From: Salinispora arenicola
GTDB lineage: Bacteria > Actinomycetota > Actinomycetes > Mycobacteriales > Micromonosporaceae
Assembly: GCF_006716065.1 (NCBI RefSeq)
Contig: NZ_VFOL01000001.1
Location: 1,984,001 to 2,048,000 of the forward strand
DNA length: 64,000 nucleotides
Direction of reading: 5' to 3'
Part shown: piece by piece, positions 1 to 9,381 of the stretch
Position numbering within the stretch: the first letter of the stretch is position 1
Layout of the letters: each line of letters starts with the position of its first letter
Translations under genes and position numbers: made by a program
The notes under the pieces: generated by a model
Databases searched by the model: none
What the model saw: the letters and a program-made list of their open reading frames with translations, nothing else
What the model was told of the DNA's origin: nothing

Positions 1-1
1 C

Positions 2-1384
2 AACGCTGTACTGCGCTGCGTCGGGGTGGGCCAGTGCCGCCGCCACGACGGTGGGGTGATGTGCCCGTCCTACATGGTCACCCGTGAGGAGGAGCACTCC
101 ACGCGGGGCCGCTCCCGGCTGCTGTTCGAAATGCTCGACGGCAGCGTCCGGGGCGGCAGCATCGACGACGGCTGGCGCTCCGACGCGGTGCGCGACGCCC
201 TCGACCTTTGCCTGGCCTGCAAGGGATGCAAGGCGGACTGTCCGGTGAACGTGGACATGGCGACCTACAAGGCGGAGTTCCTGTCCCACCATTACGCGGG
301 CCGGTTACGTCCCCGCGCCCACTACTCGATGGGGTGGCTTCCGGTGCTGGCGGCGGTGGCCGGGGTCGCGCCGGGCGCGGTGAACGCCCTCACGCAGGCG
401 CCCGGCCTGGGCCGGCTCGCCAAGTTCGCCGGCGGTATCGACCAGCACCGGGACGTACCGACCTTCGCCGCACAGAGCTTCCAGCGGTGGTTCGCCGACC
501 GGACCCCGGCTGGGGACGGCCACCGCGGCGAGGTACTGCTCTGGCCGGACACCTTCACCAACCGATTCCATCCCGGGGTGGCCCAGGCAGCGGTCGAGGT
601 GCTGGAGGCCGCCGGATGGCGGGTCCGGGTGCCGGCCCGGCCGGTCTGCTGCGGGCTGACCTGGATCTCCACCGGCCAACTCGGCGTCGCCACGTGGATG
701 CTGCGGCGGACCCTGAACGTCCTTCGGCCGCACCTACGGGCCGGTACCCGGGTGGTCGGTCTGGAACCGAGCTGTACGGCCGTGTTCCGCAGCGACGCCC
801 ACGAACTGTTCCCGAACGACGAGGACGTCACCCGCCTCCGCCAGCAGACGGTCACCCTGGCCGAACTGCTCCACGACCACAGCCCTGGCTGGCGGCCACC
901 GCGGCTACCGGCACACGCGCTGATCCAAACCCACTGCCACCAACACGCCATCCTGGGTACCACCGCCGACCAGGCAGTACTCACCGACGCCGGAGTACGA
1001 GCCGACTTCCTGGACTCGGGCTGCTGCGGGCTGGCCGGCAACTTCGGCTTCGAACAGGGACACTACGAGGTCTCCGAAGCATGCGCCGAGCGAGTACTGC
1101 TGCCAGCCGTTCGAGACGCCGCCGACACCGACGTGATCCTCGCCGACGGATTCAGCTGCCGAACCCAGGTACAGCAGAGCGCGGCCGGCGGACGAACAGC
1201 GCTGCACCTGGCCGAACTACTACGAGCCGGGCTCCACAGCGAGCCGGTAACACCCTACCCGGAACGTCGATGGACACACCGCCCACAGCCGCCTACCCGG
1301 GCGGCCCGACTAGCCACAATCGGACTACTCGGCTTGGCCGTCCTCGCGCCGGTGGTCGCCCTCGTCACGTCAAAGGCCCGGTGA
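2..1384 (+). CDS. FAD/Fe-S oxidoreductase, C-terminal part (gene begins before window)
   Basis: The reading frame is open from base 2, so the N-terminal FAD-binding half lies upstream of the window. What remains is the Fe-S and CCG-domain half of a glycolate/D-lactate dehydrogenase-like flavoprotein. Two ferredoxin-type clusters are visible: one around VGQCRRHDGGVMCPSYM, the other with the full pattern CLACKGCKADCP (CxxCxxCxxxCP). Two cysteine-rich CCG motifs follow (PVCCGLTW and SGCCGLAGNFG), typical of GlcF/heterodisulfide reductase-type electron-transfer subunits. A hydrophobic C-terminal segment (LATIGLLGLAVLAPVVALV) could be a membrane anchor. The family oxidises 2-hydroxy acids and passes electrons through Fe-S clusters; the substrate cannot be told from this fragment. 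A hairpin follows 47 bases after the stop. Confidence 0.9.
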   Translation, partial: NAVLRCVGVGQCRRHDGGVMCPSYMVTREEEHSTRGRSRLLFEMLDGSVRGGSIDDGWRSDAVRDALDLCLACKGCKADCPVNVDMATYKAEFLSHHYAGRLRPRAHYSMGWLPVLAAVAGVAPGAVNALTQAPGLGRLAKFAGGIDQHRDVPTFAAQSFQRWFADRTPAGDGHRGEVLLWPDTFTNRFHPGVAQAAVEVLEAAGWRVRVPARPVCCGLTWISTGQLGVATWMLRRTLNVLRPHLRAGTRVVGLEPSCTAVFRSDAHELFPNDEDVTRLRQQTVTLAELLHDHSPGWRPPRLPAHALIQTHCHQHAILGTTADQAVLTDAGVRADFLDSGCCGLAGNFGFEQGHYEVSEACAERVLLPAVRDAADTDVILADGFSCRTQVQQSAAGGRTALHLAELLRAGLHSEPVTPYPERRWTHRPQPPTRAARLATIGLLGLAVLAPVVALVTSKAR

Positions 1385-1430
1385 CTAGGGGCGCCACGGC
1401 CTGACCCGGCGCGACCTGCGCGTCGCCGAG

Positions 1431-1455
1431 GACGGCGCAAGACGGTTGCGCCGTC
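1431..1455 (+). terminator. Intrinsic terminator-like hairpin after the oxidoreductase
   Basis: A perfect 10-bp inverted repeat, GACGGCGCAA and TTGCGCCGTC, encloses a 5-base loop. It lies 47 bases after the stop of the upstream gene. There is no strong U tract, which is usual in high-GC actinomycetes. Confidence 0.6.
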
Positions 1456-1949
1456 CGGGACGACCACTGCCAAAGGGTTGTGGTGTGGTATCTGCAGCAC
1501 CTGATGGAAGGCAACGATGGCAACAAGTGTGTGCCGATTCCGACCGCGAGTGTGGATGAGCTGACGAGGTCAGCCTGGGGCGGGCTATTTCTACTGGCTG
1601 CGCCCAGCCGCATGCTGCGTTCGATGGGCGGCCTGCTCGCAGTCAGATGCGCGGGGCCACGGGCCCCAGCGCGTTGTCGACGACCGGGGCCAGCGGACGG
1701 CGGCGCTGACCCGCTCTTTGAGCTGGCGTAAGGGGGATTGTTCGCGTTGCTAGTCGCCGGGCTCAGTAGATCCATTATCGCTCATTTTGTGGTATTGATG
1801 CGAACTCGATGATCTGTGTATATACTATATTTTGTCGTCTGCTTCGCCTACGTGCTGACGGCAGGAATTGTCTCGGACCGCGCGCGGCCGACGGTTGGGA
1901 GTCCTCCCGATTCGTACGCGAGTTCACTCCAACACAAATGAGGTTCGCA
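1456..1949. promoter_or_regulatory. Intergenic region with AT-rich promoter/operator candidate
   Basis: I see no convincing gene here. The stretch 1,795-1,835 is much richer in A/T than its surroundings. It contains the palindrome GTATATAC (1,819-1,826), which overlaps a good -10-like TATACT (1,822-1,827). The position fits the promoter of the isocitrate lyase-family gene. The palindrome could be an operator, for example for a GntR-type regulator, but that is inference only. Confidence 0.35.
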
Positions 1950-2867
1950 ATGAAGCGCACAACACGGTTCAAGGAGCTCTTGCTGTCGCCGGAGATTCTT
2001 CTGCTGCCCACCGTTCCTGACCCGCTCGCGGCGAAGATCGCAAAACAGGTCGGTTTCAAGGCGATTTCCTGCGCGGGCTATGCCAACTCCGCCGCGTATT
2101 TGGGGGCGCCAGACGTGCAACTCATGACGCTCAGCGAGATGGTGGACTGTGCCTGGCGGATTGCCGACGCCACCGATCTGCCCGTTCACATGGACGGGGA
2201 CAACGGTCATGGCAACGTGACCAACGTGATCCGCTCGCTGAAGCAGTTCGAGAAAGCCGGTGTCGCGTCGATCTTCTTCGAAGACCAGGTGTCGCCGAAG
2301 CGCTGTGGCCACATGTCAGGCAAGAGGGTGGTGCCGGCTGACGAGTTCGTCGCTAAAATCAAGGCGGCCGTCGATGCCCGCAACGATCCGGATCTCCTCA
2401 TCATGGCCCGCACCGATGCCGTGGCCGTCAACGGCCTCGACGACGCCATCGAGCGGATGCACATGTACCTTGAGGCGGGCGCCGACTACGCCTTCATCGA
2501 GGCGCTGCCCACCGTGGCGGAGATGAAGCGCATCACCCAGGAGATCAACGCACCCACCATCGCCAATCTCGTCCCCGGCGGCAAGACGCCGCTGCTGTCG
2601 GCCGGCGAGCTTCAGGACATCGGGTTCTCGGCGGTCGCCTATCCGACGACCCTCACCTACGCCTACGCCAAAACCACCCGTGACCTGCTCACCCATCTGC
2701 TAAGGACCGGGAGCATCGCGGACGTGCAGGACCGCATGATCGAGTTCACGGAGTTTAACAAATTGGTGGGTCTCGAACAGATCCGTGCTAGGGAAGAGAA
2801 GTACTACGCAGGAGTGGATCTAGAGGGCCACACAACTCCCGGTGCGAACGCGTACGCGGCCGAGTGA
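1950..2867 (+). CDS. Isocitrate lyase/PEP mutase family enzyme
   Basis: A TIM-barrel enzyme of the isocitrate lyase/phosphoenolpyruvate mutase superfamily, about 305 residues, the usual length for methylisocitrate lyase, dimethylmalate lyase and related single-domain members. The metal-binding segment is VHMDGDNGHGN. The catalytic loop is PKRCGHMSGK, whose cysteine points to a C-C lyase rather than a true phosphonomutase. Start ATG 1,950 is chosen because GAGG at 1,940-1,943 gives correct Shine-Dalgarno spacing; ATG 1,938 is an in-frame alternative. It probably cleaves a 2-methylmalate or methylisocitrate-type acid, but the substrate is not decided by the sequence. The gene stands alone, with a hairpin just after its stop and decayed DNA downstream. 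Confidence 0.85.
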   Translation: MKRTTRFKELLLSPEILLLPTVPDPLAAKIAKQVGFKAISCAGYANSAAYLGAPDVQLMTLSEMVDCAWRIADATDLPVHMDGDNGHGNVTNVIRSLKQFEKAGVASIFFEDQVSPKRCGHMSGKRVVPADEFVAKIKAAVDARNDPDLLIMARTDAVAVNGLDDAIERMHMYLEAGADYAFIEALPTVAEMKRITQEINAPTIANLVPGGKTPLLSAGELQDIGFSAVAYPTTLTYAYAKTTRDLLTHLLRTGSIADVQDRMIEFTEFNKLVGLEQIRAREEKYYAGVDLEGHTTPGANAYAAE

Positions 2868-2887
2868 CCATGGTCGTTGTGACGTTC

Positions 2888-2911
2888 CCAGCGCCGTTAC
2901 TGCGGCGCTGG
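2888..2911 (+). terminator. Terminator-like hairpin
   Basis: A 9-bp perfect stem (CCAGCGCCG / CGGCGCTGG) with a 6-base loop starts 20 bases after the stop of the lyase-family gene. Confidence 0.6.
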
Positions 2912-2949
2912 CGGCAAGTGAGCTGTGAACACTTTCACCGCGAGCGGCC

Positions 2950-3484
2950 GCGGCCTCGCGGCCTCGCGGGCGCGCTGGCCGGCATCCCGCTGGCCGCCAT
3001 CGCGTAGTCAGCCCAGCACACGGCCACCTCCACTTCCCCGAAGGCTGGTGGCACGGCGCACCCGCACGCCCACCAACCGTTGCCGTTGTCTCACTCCTGA
3101 CCGGGGCTACCACCACCGCCGTCAACAGCGGCCTACTGCCGATGTCGGCCGCCTTGCCGGCGTACGGGCTTATCGCCGTCATCGGAGTGGGCCTAGCGAG
3201 CATCGACGTCCGACGCCGTCGCCTCCCGCATGTCCTGACCGGAACCGTGATGGCCACCTGCTTGATCAGCTTTATCGTGGCCACCGCCGCCAGCGGAAAC
3301 CCCGCCCCCACTCCTGCGAGCAGCCATCGCCGGGGCGATCACCACGACGACACTGTTGATCATGGACCTATCGCTGCCGCGACTCCTGCGGTTGGTGGTC
3401 GGTGACCTTCGCGCCCAGCTCAACCGCATGAGCCATATGGCCCTGACCCTCCCGAGCCCTGTTGAGGTCTGCCGTTGGCGGTGA
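2950..3484 (+). pseudogene. Prepilin peptidase (A24 family) remnant
   Basis: The region encodes pieces of a type IV prepilin peptidase in more than one frame. An N-terminal-like piece (GLAGALAGIPLAAIA) ends in a stop at 3,005-3,007. A central membrane piece in another frame, roughly 3,080-3,300, carries ASIDVRRRRLPHVLTG, the typical aspartate-containing motif D-x2-RRLP of A24 peptidases. The tail (LLRAAIAGAITTTTLLIMD) is shifted again near 3,300. The segments are collinear with a small actinobacterial prepilin peptidase, so this is one gene broken by frameshifts. No pilus genes are nearby. Confidence 0.6.
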
Positions 3485-3625
3485 CTGGTGGTCGGCCGCG
3501 TGTCTCGACTGTTTGCGCCCACGCCAACTCCCGCACGCCCCTGCGTGCCTGCCGCAGCCGCACCAGCACAGTGGAATCCTCGCCGGACAGTACCCAGGGC
3601 CCCGGCAAAGGTGCTCCTATAGATG

Positions 3626-4519
3626 TCAAGCCGCGAGTTGAAGATCGTTTGCTGTGATGAGCTGGTAGAGCTCGCGGGCGACGTAGCGCTTGAGACAACG
3701 GATGATCTCCTTCATGGGCATGCCTTTCTTGGTGCGTCGCTGCATGTAGTCACGGGTGCGTGGGTCCTATCGCAGCCAGACGAGTACGACGCGGTAGAGC
3801 GCGGCGTTGGCCTGCCTGTCGCCATCGCGGTCGAGCCGGTGCCGGGTGGTCTTGCCGGAGGTGGCCGGGATCGGAGCGGCCCCGCAGGGCATGGCGAACG
3901 CGGCTTCGGAAGCGAGCCGGTCGTGGTTCTCGCCGGCACTGATCAACAGCTGCCCGGTGACGTCGGGTCCGACGCTGTTCGCGGCCAGTAGGGCCGGGTT
4001 GATCGCGGCGACCAGTGGTTCGAGTAGTTCGTCGAGGTTGGCGATCTCGGTGGATAGGTGCTGGTGGCGGCGGGCCAGTGAGCGAAGCGCGACGGCGACG
4101 GCTGGGATGGCCGCGTCGGCGCGCTGGTCGACGGCGCTGCGTTGGGTCACCCGCAGATTGCGCAGGGCCTCGACCTGGCCGTTACGCTGTTTGGGGTGGG
4201 TGCGTTCGCCTGCCAGCGCGGCCCGGGCCGCCTGGACCGTGTCGATTGGATCGGACTTGCCCTGGAACCGGCGTGTCTTGCGGTCCGGCCGGTCGACCTC
4301 GATCACCTGCACCTGCTCGTCACGCAATAGGCGGACCAATCCCGCGCTGTAGGCGCCGGTGCCCTCGACTCTGACTCGGCTCAGCCGGCCGTGTCGGTGC
4401 ATCCAAGCCAGCAGGGCGGCGTAGCCGGACGCCGTCGCGCGGAACTGCTCGGTGCCCAGCACCCGCCCGACCAGGTCGATCATTGCAGCGGTGTGGGTTT
4501 CCTGGTGAGTGTCGACCCA
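3626..4519 (-). pseudogene. IS110-family transposase with one internal TAG stop
   Basis: The protein reads from WVDTHQETHTAAMIDLVGRV at the N-terminus, whose aspartate is the first of the DEDD catalytic set, through VEGTGAYS and SDPIDT. The C-terminal transposase_20 region has CGAAPIPATSGKTTRHRL. An in-frame TAG (3,767-3,769) replaces the residue before DPRTRDYMQRRTK, usually tyrosine in relatives. The frame then continues for 46 more codons to a normal C-terminus, LQLAA. One base change therefore separates it from an intact gene. No start codon with good context was found upstream of 4,519, so the 5' end may also be damaged. Confidence 0.85.
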
Positions 4520-4791
4520 CCGACGACCTCGATCTCGGCTTCCACAGGTGTAACGGGAGACGTCGTCGTCCTGTCGCTCGTCGCAGTGGCAGGGCGCGCA
4601 CGCACCAGACGGGCAACGCGGACAAGACAGAGATGGGGCCTCTGGCCAGGCTCATATGAAGTCACAACGCCACGTCCGGTGCGTGCACGAGCGCCTCCCG
4701 GCCCGGCCCGACACTTCTTTGAAGGACCCAAAGTCAGTCGCCAGGTGGGTCAGACCCCGCCGGGAGGCGCTCACGAACATCATCTCTGTCG

Positions 4792-5902
4792 TTAGGTGAT
4801 GCCGAGTAGTGCCAGTGGGCGGGTGCTGTCGCGGGCATGGTGTCGGTTGGCGGCGGCGATGTCGGTGACTCCGGTCAGGCGTAGGGCGCCGATCGCGGCG
4901 TTGCGGAGGGCGGCCATGACTTCGGGTCTGTTGGCGGTGCAGATTTGGCTGCGGTCTTCGTCGTAGGTGACGTCGCGGACCCAGTGGACCTTGTTCTCGA
5001 TCGACCAGTGGCCGCGGATCCAGTCGGCCATCTGCGCCGGTTTCGCCTGATGGACGAACAGGTTGGTGATGACGTAGATGGTTTCGGTGGTGAAGCGTTT
5101 CGGTTGGTCCAGGCGGCGTCTTCGGCGGCGGATCTGGATGGCTTGGGCGGCGTGGCGGGAAGTCGATGCCGGTGGAGATCGTCAGGATCTTGCAGGTGCG
5201 GATCTCGCGGCCGTGGCCGAGGTCGGTGTCGCGGGTGGCGTCGGGGACGGCCCGCCAGGGCAGTGCGGTGAGCTGGGCGTGCAGGTGGGGCTGGTTGGCT
5301 TTGACGGTCAGGATCCAGTGCGCGCCGCGTTCGGCGAGGTAGGTGACGTGCTCACGTTGGCAGTGCAGGGCGTCAGCGGTGAATACGGTGTCGCGGAGGT
5401 CGCTGATCTGGTCGAGCAACGGCTGCAAGTGGGTGATCTCGTTGGTCTTGCCGTCCACGGTGGTGCTGGCTAGGACCACACCGGTGACCTGGTCGCAGGC
5501 AGTCATCACGTGCCGGGCCGGGGTGTCGGTGGTGCGGGAGCCGCGCAGGGCCTTGCCGTCGACGGCGATCGCCCGGTCAGCCGTTGAGATGGTGGCGGTG
5601 GCCCGGCTGGCGAGCCAGCTACTGATCGCCGCGGTCAGTAGCTGCGGGTCCATGGCCTGCAACAGTCGACGGATCATCGCTTCCGGCGGGCGCCGGTCGG
5701 GAGCCATGCCCAGGGCGAGAGCCGTCGTGGCCGGCACGTCGGCGACCCATTCGGCGATCGCGGCGTACGAGCGGTAACCGGCGACCATGGCACATACCGC
5801 TGCGGTGGGCACGACCGCCAGTCGGTGTCGGACACCTCGGCGGGCTCGTGGATCGGGCAGACCAGCGAGCGCTTCGGGCAGCCCACCGGCGGTTTCGGCC
5901 GG
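4792..5902 (-). pseudogene. ISAs1-family transposase with one frameshift
   Basis: A DDE transposase of the ISAs1 type. The N-terminal part reads GLPDPRARRGVRHRL, CAMVAGYRSYAAIAEW, AIAVDGKALRGSR and FTADALHCQREH. After STGIDFP an extra C near 5,157 shifts the frame. In the next frame the protein resumes with HAAQAIQIRRRRRRLD and FTTETIYVITNLF, and ends with the conserved region MADWIRGHWSIENKVHWVRDV up to LLGIT. The coding frame stays open upstream to a TGA near 5,903. All family landmarks are present, so a single-base insertion (or sequencing error) is the main lesion. It lies beside the IS110 remnant, in the same orientation. Confidence 0.85.
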
Positions 5903-6335
5903 TCAGAGCCGGTGCGCAGGACAAGGACGAGATCAGCGATGATGGCAGCGCGGGAATGACTTACTTCGGCGATCAGCATGGCGTAGAGAACCTTGATGTT
6001 CTTCCGAACAGGTCATGCCCGTCTTGCTGCCACCAACAGCGGCGCTTCTACTCCAAGCCTCACAAGTCAGACACCGTCACGACTTTGCCGGGGCCCTGGG
6101 ACAGTACCCGCCACGTGGTCGGACTCGAGGCGACAGCACCCATCAGTGCCGACCGACTGGTCACGCAGGACGGCCAAGTCGGCAATCGCCTCTCCGCGGC
6201 CGTATCGCCCGCCCCGGTACTCCTTTCAGTGATCAGGCGTTCGCCAGTGGGGCACATCAACAGCACCGCAAGATCGCATGATCCCGAGCAAATCGGGTAC
6301 AGCGATCTGTTAGGTAGATCAATTTCGGGTGACAT
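5903..6335. other. Non-coding stretch before the MFS gene
   Basis: No recognisable gene on either strand. Short open frames here have no family features. The last part presumably carries the promoter of the exporter gene, but I found no clear -35/-10 pair. Confidence 0.5.
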
Positions 6336-7811
6336 GTGAACTGTGGGAATGGGATACCCATGCGGCGAAAGGCAACGCTGACGGCGCTTCCCAGATGGCG
6401 CCGGTGGTCGATGGTGGGCGTCGGTCAACTCGTTGTCTTCCTGGGGGTCGCCACCGGGGCGATGTTGGTCATCGCCGTGCCAGAGATCGTCAACACGTTT
6501 GCTGCCAATGAAGACGATCAGCAATGGCTGGTCGCTGGGTTTTCACTGGCGTATGGACTGGTGCAGGTACCAAGTGGCAGACTCGGCGACCTGTGGGGGC
6601 ACCGTGAGGTCCTGGTGGGTGGTCTTGTCCTGTATGGCCTAGCCGGTATCACCGCCAGCCTTGCCATGTCGTCCCTCTGGCTCGTGATCGCGGTGCTCGT
6701 GCTGGGGGGCGCGCTGGGGGCGGTTATCCCTCAGGTGTATGGCCTAAGCCAGCAACTGTTCTCCTACGAGGAGCGGGGTTTCACGTACGGCCTGCTCGGG
6801 GTCGCGGTCGCAGTGGGTATTGGGTCGGGGCCGATCATGGGCGGGCTGCTAGTGGATACCAGTCCGGCGCTTGGCTGGCGATTGGTGTTTTTTGCCGCGG
6901 GCATATTTGGTGTGTTGGCCGCTGCGCTGGGCTACTGGCTGGTGCCTACCACCGGTTCGCGAGGGTCCGGCCGCATTTCATGGCGCAAGGCTGATCCTGT
7001 CGGGATTGTGTTGCTTGGCGTAGGAGTGACTGCGCTGTGGCTACCCATGGTGGAGGACCACACGCTACGAAGCTTCGATCGGTGGGTATCGGCAACTGTC
7101 GGTGTTAGTTTTCTCGTCGGATTCGTATTCTGGGATCGTCAGCGGGCGCGGCGCGGCTTGGCGCTATTCTACTTGGGTCTGCTACGGATCCGTTCATACG
7201 GTTTCGGAGTGCTTATCACACTGCTGTTCGGCGCCTACGACTCACTGTTCTACGTACTTGCGGTATACCTTCAGGAGGGTGTGGGCCACGAACCGCTGAC
7301 CGCCGGAATCGTAATGGCTCCGGCTGCTCTGGGAGCAGCAGCAGGAGCGCTCATCGGCGGCCGGATGGTCAAACGCGCAGGCTGGCGGACGGTAGCCATC
7401 GGCCTGTTGGTAGCGCTGTCTGGGTTGATAGTGGTAGTGGTCGCAGACATCTTTCTACCCACCCTCGACAGCCCGCACTCAGCGGCCATGCCACTGTTGG
7501 TCGCTGGTCTCGGTGCGGGCTTGGTCATCAGTGGCACCGGGAGCAGCCTGACATTCATCCCGAGCGAGACACTGACGCTGTCGAAGGTTCCCACGGAACA
7601 AGCCGGCAGCGCGGCCGGGATGTTGACGACTGCGCATCGATTTGGGCTTTCGGCCGGGACCGTTATTGTCAGCACCGCCCTTTTTGCTACCTTGAGGAGG
7701 ACGGGAGACGACTGGCTGGCAGCTTTTCGGGTAGCACTATTGATCATCGCAGGATTCACATTCCTCGCACTCGTCGCCAATTTTGCCAATCTCTGGAAAG
7801 GGAAACCGTAA
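6336..7811 (+). CDS. MFS exporter, DHA2 (14-TM) type
   Basis: A 491-residue major facilitator protein. TM1 reads VGVGQLVVFLGVATGAMLVI; loop 2-3 has the conserved GRLGDLWGHREVLVGG, and the TM5 antiporter motif region is GVAVAVGIGSGPIMGGLL. Length and hydrophobic pattern fit the drug:H+ antiporter-2 group, which exports antibiotics and toxic compounds. GTG 6,336 gives the longest frame; ATG 6,360 (MRRKATLTALPRW) is an equally plausible start. It ends against a convergent beta-helix gene with a strong hairpin between. A clear paralogue begins at 63,650 at the other end of the window (shared LVVFLG, AMLVIAVP, QQW.VAG, GRLGD). The substrate is unknown. Confidence 0.9.
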   Translation: MNCGNGIPMRRKATLTALPRWRRWSMVGVGQLVVFLGVATGAMLVIAVPEIVNTFAANEDDQQWLVAGFSLAYGLVQVPSGRLGDLWGHREVLVGGLVLYGLAGITASLAMSSLWLVIAVLVLGGALGAVIPQVYGLSQQLFSYEERGFTYGLLGVAVAVGIGSGPIMGGLLVDTSPALGWRLVFFAAGIFGVLAAALGYWLVPTTGSRGSGRISWRKADPVGIVLLGVGVTALWLPMVEDHTLRSFDRWVSATVGVSFLVGFVFWDRQRARRGLALFYLGLLRIRSYGFGVLITLLFGAYDSLFYVLAVYLQEGVGHEPLTAGIVMAPAALGAAAGALIGGRMVKRAGWRTVAIGLLVALSGLIVVVVADIFLPTLDSPHSAAMPLLVAGLGAGLVISGTGSSLTFIPSETLTLSKVPTEQAGSAAGMLTTAHRFGLSAGTVIVSTALFATLRRTGDDWLAAFRVALLIIAGFTFLALVANFANLWKGKP

Positions 7812-7962
7812 TGTGACTGATGGTCTCCATCGGGTGCCTGGCTTATGAAAGCCCAGAACAACACCTCAGAACAGATCCCGAAACCTGGTCCGACCTACCC
7901 AAACCGACTACCGAACGAGGAGGTGAGCATCGATGGTATGGGCCATTGTGCGAGCCTTGGTT

Positions 7963-8004
7963 AGGGTTCCCACTCCAGCCGGCAAGCGGCGGAGCGGGAA
8001 CCCT
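7963..8004. terminator. Bidirectional terminator hairpin
   Basis: A long inverted repeat starts with AGGGTTCCC and ends with GGGAACCCT. Its inner arm CTCC.GCCG pairs with CGGC.GGAG around a short loop. It sits between two convergent genes, so it can stop transcription from both sides. Confidence 0.75.
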
Positions 8005-8028
8005 CATTAATCGGACTTGCTCGGATCA

Positions 8029-9381
8029 CTACCCGACGCAGGCGGGCACGTTGCCGGAGCAGTTGTTCGGCCGGTTGTTGATGACAGTGGTGCCGCTGGC
8101 GATGTTCAACTCGACCGTTCCGTTAACTTCGTTGAAGATGCCGCCACCGTCGGTGATGGCGAGATTTTCGGTAACTTCGGTACCGAAGAAGATGAGTGTA
8201 CCGGTGCTGGTGTTGTAGTTGCCACCGCCTTGGTCACCTGCCTGATTGTCGCTTACCTCCGATTGCTGAAGAACGGTTTCCCCGGAGTTGAGGATGCCGC
8301 CGCCATCAGTGACAGCAGTGTTGTTCCTGATGATGGTTTCACTGGCGTCGACAGTTGCGCCGTTAGATACGCCCAGTCCGCCGCCGCCTGCGCCTGTAGC
8401 TCCGTTGTTGGCGATGACAACGGCGTGGAGCGCGAGCTGCCCGACGTCCGCGAGAATGCCACCAATCGCTGCGGCGGTGTTGTTAGTGATATGGCTTTCT
8501 ACGACTGAGCTGGTTCCGCCGAATATCGCAAGGCCGCCGGCGGCGGCCCCAGCTCTGTTGGCAGTAATCCAGCTGCCGTCGACCAGCATTGTGCCAAGCG
8601 TGCTGATCCCTGCACCGGTAAAAGTGGCAGTGTTGGCAGCGACGCGGGAGTCGCGGACGGTTAGCTGCCCGCTACTGTAGATGCCGCCGCCGGAGACGCC
8701 TGAAGCGTTCCGGCTGACGTTGGATCGGGTGACCACAGTGGTTCCCGCGTTGAAGATACCGGCGCCGTTTCTGGTGGTGATATTGCGGGTGATGGTGCTG
8801 TCGTTGGCGGTGAGTGCTCCGCCAGCGTTGACGAGGATGCCACCCCCATCGATACCAACAGCGGTGTTCTGTCCGCCGGTGATGGTCAGCTGATTGAGGA
8901 TCAGGTCACCGCCAGCGTCAACGGTGAGGATTCTGAACGGATCGGCAGCGGCGGCGCGTTCGATGGTGGTGTCATCGCCGCCGTTGAGGGTGATCGGAGT
9001 GATGATCGCGGGCAGGCCGGCGCCGTTGATGTCAAGAGTGAGCGTGTAGGTGCAGTCGTCGGCGAGGTCGAGGACACCACCGCCGGTGGCGTTGGCAAAG
9101 CCGATCGCCACGATCAGGTCGTTGGCGTCACAGGGGATCGTTACGCCGGCCTGCACGGGCGCACCGCCTCTGACCCAGTCGGGTGGTCGGTCGCGAGGAT
9201 CCCCCTGGAACACGGTGGGGGGAGCGGCCTGGGCCGGTTGGGCGCCGGCCAGGGCGGTGGTGGCCAGGGTGGCGGTGGTGACCGCCAGGCCGGCCAGTCC
9301 CGCTATCCCGGCGGCCCGCCACCGCCACGGCGGCCGACCGGCGGTGCCGGCGGGACTGTGATTATATCGATGATCTACCAT
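8029..9381 (-). CDS. Secreted right-handed beta-helix repeat protein
   Basis: A 450-residue exported protein. The start at 9,381 gives a basic N-terminus and a hydrophobic stretch (AAGIAGLAGLAVTTATLATT) with a likely signal cleavage after AQPAQA. The conserved N-terminal segment CDANDLIVAIGFANATGGG and DDCTYTL precedes about a dozen degenerate repeats of 20-25 residues rich in GGGI, N and T (such as ITRNITTRNGAGIFNAGT). This is the pattern of parallel beta-helix proteins and of chlamydial Pmp-like repeats. Such proteins are surface or secreted and sometimes bind or cleave polysaccharide; no catalytic site can be assigned. A close relative with the same architecture is at 15,514-17,031. Confidence 0.85.
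   Translation of the reverse strand: MVDHRYNHSPAGTAGRPPWRWRAAGIAGLAGLAVTTATLATTALAGAQPAQAAPPTVFQGDPRDRPPDWVRGGAPVQAGVTIPCDANDLIVAIGFANATGGGVLDLADDCTYTLTLDINGAGLPAIITPITLNGGDDTTIERAAAADPFRILTVDAGGDLILNQLTITGGQNTAVGIDGGGILVNAGGALTANDSTITRNITTRNGAGIFNAGTTVVTRSNVSRNASGVSGGGIYSSGQLTVRDSRVAANTATFTGAGISTLGTMLVDGSWITANRAGAAAGGLAIFGGTSSVVESHITNNTAAAIGGILADVGQLALHAVVIANNGATGAGGGGLGVSNGATVDASETIIRNNTAVTDGGGILNSGETVLQQSEVSDNQAGDQGGGNYNTSTGTLIFFGTEVTENLAITDGGGIFNEVNGTVELNIASGTTVINNRPNNCSGNVPACVG

Noticed and set aside
1480-1731. Small plus-strand frame between the oxidoreductase and the lyase gene
   Set aside because: No Shine-Dalgarno site, irregular composition and no recognisable motif.
4520-4791. Bridge RNA of the IS110-type element
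   Set aside because: IS110-group elements encode a guide RNA upstream of the transposase, but I could not define the element ends or a convincing folded RNA here, and the gene is broken.
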